Origin: Membranipora membranacea
Taxonomy: Eukaryota; Bryozoa; Gymnolaemata; Cheilostomatida; Membraniporidae
DNA length: 64,000 bases
Reading direction: 5' to 3'
NCBI GenBank assembly: GCA_914767715.1
Contig: OU612066.1
Coordinates: 20,932,283 to 20,996,282, forward strand
The notes under the pieces were generated by a model. The model saw only the letters and a program-made list of their open reading frames with translations. It ran no database searches and was not told the origin of the DNA. Below, piece after piece: positions 25,971 through 37,300 of the stretch. The translations under genes were made by a program, and so were the position numbers. Numbering within the stretch: position 1 is the stretch's first letter; every line of letters begins with the position of its first letter.

Positions 25971-26100
25971 TGGCCAACAATTGATGGAGACACGCCATGA
26001 CACAACATTTAGCACAATGATGACTGAATGTTGAGCATAACAATCAGAAATAAGCAACCGTCTGAACAAGCTGTGTTCCTGTGATTCTCTGTAAAATTCT
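25971..26100 (+). promoter_or_regulatory. conserved upstream block of gene X2
   Basis: This matches the X1 and X3 upstream blocks, including GCCATGACACAACATTTAGC and ATGATGACTGAATGTTG. It ends about 30 bases before the X2 start codon. Confidence 0.5.
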
Positions 26101-26128
26101 ATAGAAATCAAGTGATAACTACATGAAC

Positions 26129-29008
26129 ATGTCTTACTATAACAAATATTATCAACAAGAAGAAATGTACAGAACTACCATGTAAGTTTACTTAATATTC
26201 TCATTACTGCTGTTATTTAAATTGATAGTAGGTAAGTTTTAACTCTTTTGCTATTGTCATGAATTAATCGGATTCGGCTGAATTTGTTTGGGCTAGGGGA
26301 AAAGCTTAAAATATTTTGTTTATTCATCAATGCACATATAAAAAAATAACCTATGCCATGACTGTGAACTCCATAAAAGTCCCTCTGGTTTTTCTCATTG
26401 ATGATGTGTCATCAGCGGCGTTACGCTATCAAAGATGATGCGATCGCTGCCTTCTGGGAGCGCAACGGCACAATGAGTAAGTAGTACAAGTAGTAATGAT
26501 ACTACTAGGTGACTCTATGAGTGAGAGTTAAATCACATATCATACATTTCAATTGTAGTAGTTGTGAGGTAGTTAGCCTGAGGTTGTGGAGTGATATCGA
26601 TGATGATCACAAGGGCCAACAGTCGGATGTGAGTGATTTTGAGGATGTATTTTCAAGCAAAAGCCAGAAAGGTGAGTGTCAATTAGGGGAACCTGAAATT
26701 TGTCGATCTTGTTACACATTATGATGATTATATGAAGCATTGAAGCTGGTGATTTTGACAGAATTAAAACTTGTAAGCAAAGAACATTCCTGTAGTCAGC
26801 TATAGAAAAACAGACCAGGTTTATCGCACTCAAAAGTTCAACCATATATGATAACTACTCCTCTTAGAAACTTATCATAACACATTTGATTTTCAGAGTC
26901 AGATGGTGGATACGAGTCTGAGGAGGGAAGTGTCCGGGATGAAGATCAGTTGTGTGAATTCTCTGATGGTAATTATTCTAATCTGAGGGACTTAATTGTT
27001 ATTTGGAATTATTTATCCTATGCCTTTGTTAATAATTTTGCTATGCTGAAGCATTTCATGATTGCAATAATGGAATCGGATCAAATCATATGAACCATAC
27101 AACCATTGCAAAATAGAACAATACTACATGTCTAGCTTCATTGAGCGATTGCACAGGAAACTCGACCTGATCGAAAGATAACGAACCATACGACATGACA
27201 AGAGATTTAGATATCTTGCTAATTTTTATTGATGTGCTCTCACATAAAATGGGGTATCGATAGTGAAATATTACCTTTAGTAGCATATTAGTTCTTACCT
27301 TCTCAGATCTCACAGACATCTTGGACACTGAGTTTCCCTTCTCATGCGATGAAGAGTGCACTACATACACATTATTTACTACACAGCTCACCAACAGCCT
27401 CAATCAGCTAGTAGAAGATTCTCTCAAAATAGATAATCATGTCTCGTCATTGCAAATCCCGACTTATCAAACTATGGCACATCCTGTAATGTGAGTATAT
27501 TATAGTGTTTTAGTATTTACGCGTATATATTTATTCATGTGTTTAAAGTCTTCTTTTTAACATACAATTGATGATAGTAGTCTATGTTGTGAACTGGTTA
27601 AGCGTCCGATACGTGGTGTAATTTGCCTGTCACTGATAGGCTTATCTCTCTGAACACAACTCAAATCAAATTTTTCCAAACAGCAAAAAAACATGTATGG
27701 AAATATGCCCCAAACTGGAAACTGATCGACAATCGATTTGGCAATTGTGAGAACCATACAAATTGACTGCTCTTGTTCACTGTATAAATAATAGTGGTAT
27801 TTTTGTGTTATTTTCTAGTCCTCGGAAATTTGATAGATCCTTTTGGCTGAGCTTCGAGAATGATTTGACAAATAGGTCATCTCTGTATGAAGACAGCTTT
27901 GAGTAGTCTGAAGATGAATTAGAAACACCATTGAATCTAAGTCTCCTTGAATTCACCAATGAACTGACACAGCTAGAAAAACTAGACACATCACTCTCAA
28001 CACTATTCTATCAGACAATCTCAAATGACCATGTCATGTGAGTTTCAAGGAATATTTTGTAATACATCTTGTATATATACTCAATTGTCGATATTGAAAA
28101 GTATCCCACAATGCAATGTTACGGACGATACTCATAACTATGTTACCATTGGGTTATTTCATGAGAGAATCCAGGCATCGATATAACATGTTCCAATTTT
28201 TGTAATTCTCTTCTGATCTGTAGAGCTGACCACACAAAAGGATCAGAAGTGAAAAAAAATATGATTTATCCCCATTTGCATCTTAATGCCTATATGAAGC
28301 TACCACCCAACTACTAATGCCTGTGAAAAATATATACGTTGAAAATCTGAAAAGGGGGAAACATCAGTATAATGAGCTGTCCCCCCCCCCCTACAATAAA
28401 GGAACACAGTGGTTTTTAACTAGTAAACTTCTATTTTACAGAGCTGAAACCGTATATTTTGAAGATGGGTCGAAGAGTGAAATACAGGAGCAACAGAATA
28501 ATACCCTTGCAGTTCTTCTGGGTAAGTGAGAAACTTCCACACGTTCGATTATAGATTTGATAATTTCTGTCAGATGGAAGAGGGATAACAAAAATATATG
28601 TGTCCAAATTGACGAGCTTTAATCATGAACTCTGAAACAATGACCACTATAGATTGGGACTGTCAATTTTTGAACCTGAGGTAGTGAAATCGATAAACGA
28701 ACATATTAGCAGGTATGGAGGGCAGACTTAAACACAAATTTAACCTGATTTCAGATTCACTAGATGTGATATGCGAAAATGATGAGGAAATAAAACCTCA
28801 ACCGGCTACATGTGTGCAGCATGAAAGCTCTCAAATTCTGTGCGATACATCTGGTGATAAATTAGGACTCTGTGAGAAACGCTCTCAGGCTAGTACCAAG
28901 TTATCGGCTACACGCAGAGCTCAGCGTGGTATAAAAAGACGAGTTACCAAATCTTTTAAGTTTGTCAAGAGTTTTATGAGAAACACTCTACGCAGGATTA
29001 TCTCATAG
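26129..29008 (+). pseudogene. gene X2: paralogue with one nonsense codon
   Basis: Exons: 26129-26181, 26592-26671, 26897-26968, 27316-27490 (or from 27307), 27819-28037, 28442-28521 and 28755-29008. They total 933 nt and would give 310 aa. It starts MSYYNKYYQQEEMYRTTM. The acidic body, the Leu/Asn-rich segments (LNLSLLEFTNELTQLEKLD) and the basic end (GIKRRVTKSFKFVKSFMRN) match X1 and X3. Codon 156 is TAG (27904-27906) in exon 5, after EDSFE. Everything downstream stays in frame and splice sites are kept, so the break is recent or the short product is used. The poly(A) signal is weak (AGTATA at 29250). Confidence 0.7.
26401..26462 (+). promoter_or_regulatory. conserved intron-1 element of gene X2
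   Basis: This is the X2 copy of the block with TGATGTGTCATCAGC and GCGTTACGC also found in X1 and X3. Confidence 0.4.
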
Positions 29009-29702
29009 TGTCTCCCTATATGTATATTTATGTTTACACTCATACTGGCTCACAGGCTATTTTATGTTCATGGTCCAGTTTTTGTGTAGTTTTCTTATGG
29101 AATATACATTGCGTCTTTCCATTATATCTTCATGGCTGTGTTGATAACAATTTTGTTTCCAATATTTCAATGCATTATTGGTTAGATGCGTACCCTGTTT
29201 TTTTGCATTTTGCAGCTTCAGTCATTTTTTGCATGTGTTTTACTGTTCCAGTATAAAAATTATGGAAAGTCAAATAACCTATATTGTATTGAAAGTGTAA
29301 GGGGTTACAGCCGAAACTCACCATAGCTGTGCAGATGTACTGACAAAGAGGTCTGAGTGGATTGTTATCTCTTGTTATTCCAATAAAGCTGAAATATCTT
29401 GAACAATTATCCACCTAGGAGCAGCTACATAATCCATGAGTAGAAATAATTCCGGACTGATCTTATACATCAATATTATCCTGAATTTTGTTTCATATCT
29501 TTGGGAGACGAGTCATATAGAGCTCATGATTTATCAGGTACTAACTAAGTGCATCTGCTATTCATATACTCCTATAATCAGCAGTATAACTGTAGTATCT
29601 TGATGAATAATCCATACTGGAGCTGTCTTATAATCCGAGATTAGAAATGATTCCGCGACAAGCCGCAAAACCTCTTCTTTTCATTTTGAGTTAGTCGTCA
29701 TG

Positions 29703-31393
29703 CGGGTTCTGGAAAACGTGGAAAGGCGGAAAATCAGTTTCATCGCCGAAAACGATCTTCCGCGTTTTCAAAAACGCGGAAGATTGTTTTCTGCGTTTTC
29801 GAAAATGCGGAAAATCGTTATTCACCTTGAATTTCATGATGATATTAAAAAGACTACTGGAAAGACATTAAGACATCACCACTGTATCATATGTGTGTTT
29901 TTGGTAGAAATCAATTGAAAAATTTTTTTTTTTGGAAAATGCGGAAAATATTTTTTTCCTCAAAAATTGATCTCAATGCATAGAAAATAAACTGTAACGC
30001 ATTAAGATATCATCCCCATCTTCTAAAGGCCTGAATTTCAGGTCTTTTCATTTTTGGAAAACGCGGAAAATCGTTTTTCGCGTTTTCGAAAATGCGGAAA
30101 ATCGTTTTTCACCTTGAATTTGTTGATGATGCTAAAAAAACTACTGAAAAGACATTGAGACATCACCACTGTATCATATGAGTGTTTCTGGTAAAAATCA
30201 AGTGATAAAAATTTTTTTTTTGGAAAATGCGGAAAATATTTTTTTCCTCAAAAATTGATCTCAATGCATAGAAAATGAACTGTAACCCATTAAGATATCA
30301 TCCCCACCTTTTAACGGCCTGAATTTCAGGTCTTTTCATTTTTGGAAAACGCGAAAATCGTTTTCCGCGTTTTCAAAAATGCGGAAAATCGTTTTTCACC
30401 TTGAATTTCATGATGATGCTAAGAAAAACTACTGGAAGGACATTGAGACATCACTACTGTATCATATGAGTGTTTTTGGTAAAAACCAAGTGATAAAAAC
30501 AATTTTTTTGGAAAATGCGGAAAATATTTTTTCCTCAAAAATTGATCTCAATGCATAGAAAATGAACTGTAACCCATTAAGATATCGTCCCCATCTTCTA
30601 AAGGCCTGAATTTCAGGTCTTTTCATTTTTGGAAAACGCGGAAAATCGTTTTTCACCTTGAATTTCATGATGATGCGAAGAAAAACTACTGGAAGGTCAT
30701 TGAGACATTACTACTGTATCATATGAGTGTTTTTGGTAAAACTCAATTGATAAAAATATTTTTTTTGGAAAATGCGGAAAACGATTTTCCGCGTTTTCCA
30801 AATATGAAAAAACCTGAAATTCATGCCGTTAAAAGATGGGATGATATCTTAATGGGTTACAGTTCATTTTCTATGCGTTGAGATCAATTTTTGAGGAAAA
30901 AAATATTTTCCTCATGTTCCAAAAAATTTTTTTTTCAATTGATTGTTACCAAAACCACTCATATGATACAGTAGTGATGTCTCAACGTCCTTCCAGTAGT
31001 TTTTTTTAGCATCATCAACAAATTCAAGGTGAAAAACGATTTTCCGCGGAAAATCGTTTTTCACCTTGAATTTGTTGATGTGCTTTCCAAAAAAGAAAAA
31101 CCTGAAATTCAGGCCGTTAAAAGGTGGGGATGATATCTTAATGGGTTACAGTTCATTTTTTATGCACTGAGATCAATTTTTGAGGAAAAAAATATTTTCC
31201 GTATTTTCCAAAAAAATTATTTTTATCACTTGATTTTTACCAAAAACACTCATATGATACAGTGGTGATGTCTCAATGTCTTTCCAGTAGTTTTTTTTAG
31301 CATCATCAACAAATTAAAGGTGAAAAACGATTTTCCGCATTTTCGAAAACACTTTTCCGCGATGAAACTGATTTTCTACCTTTCCAGAACCCG
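29703..31393. mobile_element. 1.69-kb foldback transposon with internal ~290-bp direct and inverted repeats
   Basis: It is flanked by a 9-bp duplication, GTCGTCATG, at 29694-29702 and 31394-31402. The ends are inverted: CGGGTTCTGGAAA at the left and its complement at the right. Inside, a unit of about 260-290 bp (GCGGAAAATCGTTTTTCACC ... TCATATGAGTGTTTTTGGTA) occurs about four times forward (29809, 30090, 30380, 30638) and twice inverted (ending near 31047 and 31341). No transposase is present. The uninterrupted site survives behind X1 (12869-12877) and X3 (50080-50088), showing precise insertion. The 9-bp duplication fits a Mutator-like non-autonomous element, but the family is not certain. 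Confidence 0.85.
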
Positions 31394-31901
31394 GTCGTCA
31401 TGATGAATCTGTGCTGCTGCTGTTAAAATCACTGCATGTAACACAGAGGACTCGCACGTTATAATAGACATATCCTTTTGCTTCTGTTTTCTGAAAAATA
31501 GAGGGTTTCTCAATCATAACAAATGAATAATTCAGCGTACTTGTGTACTAAACTTTATTGTTATGGATAAGAACTACATGTATGGCATAGCTCGTTTCAT
31601 ATTGTATTGTACCCATCATTACATGAGGAAGCTGGACAATATCTAGGGTATGATATACATACACAATAACACTGATCAAACTTGGATAGATATAGACATT
31701 ATCACCGACACCTCCACTACATTCACCAAAGGAGGGTAACAATCATTAGATGAGAAGATCAACCAACACACCCTGACCACCCTGACCTTTTAACCTTCTC
31801 CGCAGAATTTACAAACTAAAAGTCAGATATAGTGGACATTCCTTATCCTTATCAAACCTACATGATTCAAACAAATACGTAGGCATCAGACTAACATCTA
31901 C

Positions 31902-32082
31902 CTGTGTTGATGTTGGGAGACATGAGCTATCTCTTTTGACACCGACAGCTTTGGGAGTTTTAAGTATACAGACAGGCAGCGATGCTGCGTTAGCCATTAC
32001 ACCAAGTTGATATATCGGAGTTGTCATCTCAACAAGAGAAAGATTCACAGCTGATACTAGGATAGGAGCTTGGTGACTTGCA
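31902..32082 (-). pseudogene. orphan C18orf63-like exon (ILKTP exon), copy 2
   Basis: It is open over its length: HQAPILVSAV ... LPVCILKTPKAVGVKRDSSC ... TSTQ, then a donor at 31901-31900. It corresponds to exon 54656-54511 of the complete gene. No partner exons lie beside it, so it is a stranded fragment of the duplicated unit. Confidence 0.65.
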
Positions 32083-32966
32083 ATACCATTTAGTGAACAA
32101 GCCATTCAGATCAAACATGATCCAATCGCCCTGCGTTTGGATTATCAAGTTGCAGCCGGCTCACTAGTAGAAAGAGAACGAACTAAATGCAACATTGTCA
32201 ACACAATATTTCGCAAAAAGAGATCCTCATTCTAGTAGTGTAAGCGACCAGTGTGTATCATTTAGCCTTAGATTTAACAGCTGTAGGGAGAATTGTACAG
32301 TAGGACACAACGGGCATCTCCACTGTAAATACTCTGCGCTTTACATTGAACCAAACTACTGTACTACTAATTAAGGAAGGTATAATTTACATAATTCGAA
32401 ATTGGATCACCTCATCAATTGCATCTAAAGTAACAAGCATGTTGTTTACGTTGCCAACCAATGTACATGTTCAAACACTTCTACCTCCCCCCCCCCCCCA
32501 TAACTTAGGCATACATCTATCTTAATCTAGACGCTGAAAGAGTTGCAAGCATGTCAGCCAATGTGACTTTCAATGCGTTGGCTCTCAACTGATTTGAGCC
32601 AACAAGTTGACTAGAAGTAAAAGCGTGTACTTTGCCAAAACCAATGGCCATGGATCAATATGTACATTGGTTTTGGCAAAGTTTACATCCTTGTAACTGC
32701 AGATGCTTATCTATTCTATCTATGAATTGTGTCTTCTCCAACAGGGAGAATTCTCTAGTCCCATAATAATTAAATAATTAATAAATTAATAGCAGGGCAA
32801 GTTTCTACTATTACAAACATCCACTGCTCCAAGTATAGTTGAGTACCAGAAGCTTCAGTAATGAAGGTAAGTTAATTGGTTGCAGATGTTTTCATGTTCT
32901 CACTTATTAATAAACTCATACAGACATTTGTTTAAAGAATCAAATAATTCTAAAAAGAAAGCAGCT

Positions 32967-33105
32967 TAGGCAGACTGAATCAAATGGCATGTTGTCTGCA
33001 TAAGTTCCAAAATGGCCGATCATACATTTCCTGTTTAGAGTTGTCTCAAGATAATTGATGAGGAAACAACTGTCAATTGCACAACAAGCAAATATTACCA
33101 GTGAA
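32967..33105. repeat. TRIM-downstream shared segment, copy 2
   Basis: This corresponds to 15171-15305 and to 63875-64000 (TGTTGTCTGCAT, then CCAAAATGGCCGATCATACA). Confidence 0.65.
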
Positions 33106-33447
33106 GGTTTTTATTAATCGCTTTAGTAACAGCAAATTATACTAGAAAAAGTCACTAACGGGAAGTGATCGTCTGTCATCGGTTCCTGCTGCCTCCTGTG
33201 CTTGTGCTGCTGCTGCTATGTTAGTTTCTAGTCGCAAGTGTCCACAGTAAGTTATCCATAATCTGGAACTAGCTCATGGCACCTAAGAGAAGCTCTAACA
33301 ATTGATCTTGAGCATGATTTATTCACCTTGTTCAAAGTGTTTAAACTGTCTGCGGAGAGAGTTTATCAATGATCTCACATTTAGTAAGGAAGCTGGTCAA
33401 TCTGTCTTGAAACCACTGCCTCTCTTGCCGACGCCGTTCGGGCATCA

Positions 33448-33705
33448 ATGCATAAAATATTTTATTGTATCTATCAGCATGGTGCTCAGGAAAACGTCCT
33501 GTTCCCAAAGCTGCCATGTTGTTATTATAATGCGTGTTTTACTAAAATTACAGTACTGCTTATTTTAACTGTAATGATGTTCTCCATCCTGACTGTAGCG
33601 CTTGCGTTTAGGTTGACTCGCCAGAGAGCCTTAACATGTATATTCAAGCTGGATTCAAAATGGCCTGATGACTTCGATGTATCTCAGTCTTTTGCCTACT
33701 GCTAG
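33448..33705 (+). CDS. small open frame conserved downstream of both TRIM copies, unrecognised
   Basis: It is 85 codons long and contains a hydrophobic stretch (VLLILTVMMFSILTVALAF) followed by LTRQRALTCIFKLDSKW and FAYC-stop. The copy at about 16018-16215 keeps the C-terminal half (HRKALTCMFKLDAKW, FAYC-stop), but indels replace the hydrophobic part. Kept only in its second half, it may be a terminal exon or chance. I do not assign a function. Confidence 0.25.
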   Translation: MHKIFYCIYQHGAQENVLFPKLPCCYYNACFTKITVLLILTVMMFSILTVALAFRLTRQRALTCIFKLDSKWPDDFDVSQSFAYC

Positions 33706-34302
33706 TTACAATTGCAGTACCATCCTATCAGAACATGTGGACTTCGGTGGACAGTACTGTGGCGCCGGAAATACTTGCTTATGCAGTTGAAATTAAAAAA
33801 GTTTAAATCTGTATTTTTTGTGTGAAATGGAAATAAATCATGGAGTAAACAGCTTACTTATGGTGGAAATTTAATAGGTTAGAAGCTATCAGTAGGGGCT
33901 CAGTCCAGTAAAAGTTGAATTCCCCTCTCCCTGCTGAGACTAACCGCTAAGGTCAGTATTTGGGTCTTGTTGAATACAGGCGTAAATACATAAATCATTA
34001 AAACAAATTTTAGCCGGAAAGCTTTGGACATTACTGTAAATGGAATGTAATAACTAGGCGGGGGGGGGGGGGGGGAATGTTAGCGTAACACTTTTGTAAA
34101 CAATACAATCAACTGCCAATAGTTTGTTGTAACAGTTAATGATTTAACTTGGTTGAACTCTATAAAGTATAAAGTTTATCGGCCTTGATGGTGGTGAGCT
34201 TTATGGTGATAAGGTTGACCTCATCAAGTGGGCAACGGTTTTGTGTAAATCATAATTTATATATAAGTTCACAGCCTATATAAAGTTACTGAAAGCTAAA
34301 GA

Positions 34303-37300
34303 TTAATCATAGAGAAGTTCATAACACAGCACAGAGCTCTGATGATAGCTGGGTACCAGCAGTCTGTTATTCTCTGTCCATAAATCAAACACTATAGTCT
34401 GTACACCTTCTTGATCGTTAAATTCTGTTATGTGTTCACCTGAAATTTGCAATAGAGGATAAGAAAGTAATATGCAGAACAGAACAAGGTAACAAAATCC
34501 GTACATTTATCTGGTGGTTTGGTTGCTTCGATGAGTGTACTGATCCCCTAATCCCTAACTAATTTAACCAGGACTTTATAGTACTCTATTGTTGTGTGGA
34601 AGACCTACATGTATATAATATAATTTAACGAGTAAAGTTCTTACCAGTGGCTGTATTTAGAACTTCTATCCATACACCTCTCTTACTGCCTTGGTGTCCA
34701 TCTCCACTGACCAGTACTACACCATTACTGCAGGCTACAGAGAATGGTTCTGCTGTGAGGCTTGTAGTCCAGAGTACTGTCTCTGTGCTCATGTTGATCT
34801 TAAAGACCTGAGGAGGTGAGCGTGTGGTGATGATGGCAGAGTCTTCTCCTGCTGAACACATGGATATGTTGGTGTTGGTTGGGATCCTAGGACATTGAAT
34901 CTGTCCCATCACTTTCCCGTTGAGATCATAGATAGTGATTCTCTTATTGGTGGCATCAGCAGCAAAAATCTGGTTTTTTACAACACAAAGTTTGTTGCCG
35001 AGGCAGCAAACACTGCGGTCAGTGTGATCCCAGGATGTGGTCTGTTGACCATTCAAATCATACACATAGATCTTGTAAGGCTGTCCGTATATGAGAATGT
35101 AGAGTCGATCCTGATGAGCTCTTATGGTGATGATGTGAGTGGGAAGGTTGATAAAGTCTGCTGTCTTGTTACCAGCTTCATCTATTCTGGTGATTGAGCC
35201 GCTGCGGAGACCTACATAGGTCACACCTTTGTAACTACATGATGTGTAGCAATAGTTATTTGCTGCCAGACGCTTCACCAGCCGTATCGAGGTCGGAGGT
35301 TTTCTACTTCTCACGAGGTCATCACCGATCACAAAGTCGTCTGTTGGTACCAGAACAGCGTTTATCTCTCTGATGTCAGAATCTGAAACACAATAAATGA
35401 CTGATCACTTATATTACATGTTGTGTTGATGCACCAGAATTACAACAAATCCAGCAATCACTAGAACTATATCATCTAACCCGGTGATTAATTATGATGA
35501 TATGTCTGCAAGAAGCATTTTTACCGTTTTTTAGGATTATTCATTTACACATTACAGCTAGTAGGGCCCTACATTTCCACTAAAAATATAATCTTACAGA
35601 ACTTTTTCATGAAACTGTTGCTTTGTAGCGCTTGCACATTGTATGGCGAGGCTCGCACTAGGAAAATTAGAGGCATACCATTGGTTTGGATCAGTTGCTG
35701 GTTTCCCATCACCAGAGCTTGGAATCCATCATCATTAGCCACATCATCTAGTTTAGCTTCCAAATCCTTCTTTGTTTGCAGCAGGTCAACCTGTATGATA
35801 GGAAAGGGAAGCAATATGTAAATGATTGTAGTAACCAACCACACTCACACTCAATAACTCAAATACTCAAAGTCTGGTATTCAAATATCCCAATCTGTTA
35901 GAATCATTAACGAATGTGTTGAGGTGAGCATTTGAAGGTTATCTGATATCTACTGTCAGGTGATACACTTTAATTGAATCGTTCACTGCGTATGACAATA
36001 TTGTGCTTAAATTTTAGATTATTTGCATTTGTGAGAAAATTTGTAGTTTCCTTAATATCAATGAGGGGACCACTTCGATTTCTTTGTACAGGAAAGGAGG
36101 TTCTAGTTACTAATGACTGTAAATGAATTTTCTTTCTTTCCATGTCTTATTTCAGCAAGAATTACAATTTCTATGCACCTTGTTGGTGTAGAAGGAGAAT
36201 CATGGGGCCTCATTGTTTGGCTTCATTTATGATTTTTCCATCATATTGAAATTGAATTTACTTACACAGTGTTGTTTAGATAGATCAGAGCGGACAGTTT
36301 TGATCTGTTCATGAAACTCAGTGAGTTTTAGTCCAGCATCCTTCTCTATATATTCTGTCAGCTTATCTTTAGTGCTGCTTCTGTTTGTGATATACTCCTC
36401 CTTCAACTTTCCATATTTCTCTCTGATAGATTTTATCTATTTGGTAGGCAATTAGTTAAAGATGACCTCTTTTCACAATAAATTTCGACCGGGTCAAACT
36501 TATCTATCTCACGCAGAGTCGTATTTCACCAAGATTCAGTGTTATAACATTTCGTACTCTCTCCCAATACAATAGTGATCACAATACCTGTTTCTCCTTC
36601 GTGTCATCAATAAGCCTGACTCCTTCCTCAGTTTCTGTATCCCAGTTAGACAGAGTGACCGCTGCCTCCTTCATCACAGCTGACCATTTATCAAACAACT
36701 CTTCACATTCCTTCTTCTTAGGCTCCAGTAATCTCTTCACCTCAGCTGAGAGCTCTTTTAGAGACATGAGCTTGTGGTTAGAGCCTAGAGGGAGTATAGA
36801 AATTGAATTAAATTAAATGGTTTTGGTTTGGAGCATCATTGTGATTGGTGAAGACTTATGGGAAACACACAGAGTCTAGGAAAGTCAGGACTGTGAAATT
36901 GAGGACAACAGACGGGATAAACTACTACCATACCCATCGTCCTTCGGTAGTTCAGTGCTGAGCTGCAAACTGAATCTCAACATTATGATTTGACCTTCTT
37001 TTTCAGTAAAGAGATTCCAATTTGCTTTTAAGTGAAAATGGTAGCCAGATTTGTGCTGTGTAAAGGGTGGTGCCAGGGTGCTAGAATATTCAATTCTCTA
37101 AGCTTTGAAGGTCATTAATATGTATGTCCAAATTAAAGTACTGGGGTATTTCTTTGGCCAAATCCAAACTTTGCTCAAAATCGTCTCATTTATTCAGAAA
37201 TTGTTCTCAACAGAAGGCACATATTATGAGATACCAATAGAAAATATCTTGGTATAAGAATGAGATCTATCAATACGCAATAAAACAAACCTTGATAATT

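Noticed and set aside
29700-30800. CRISPR-like array suggested by regular repeats
   Set aside because: The units are about 290 bp without unique spacers, in a eukaryotic transposon with inverted ends and a target duplication.
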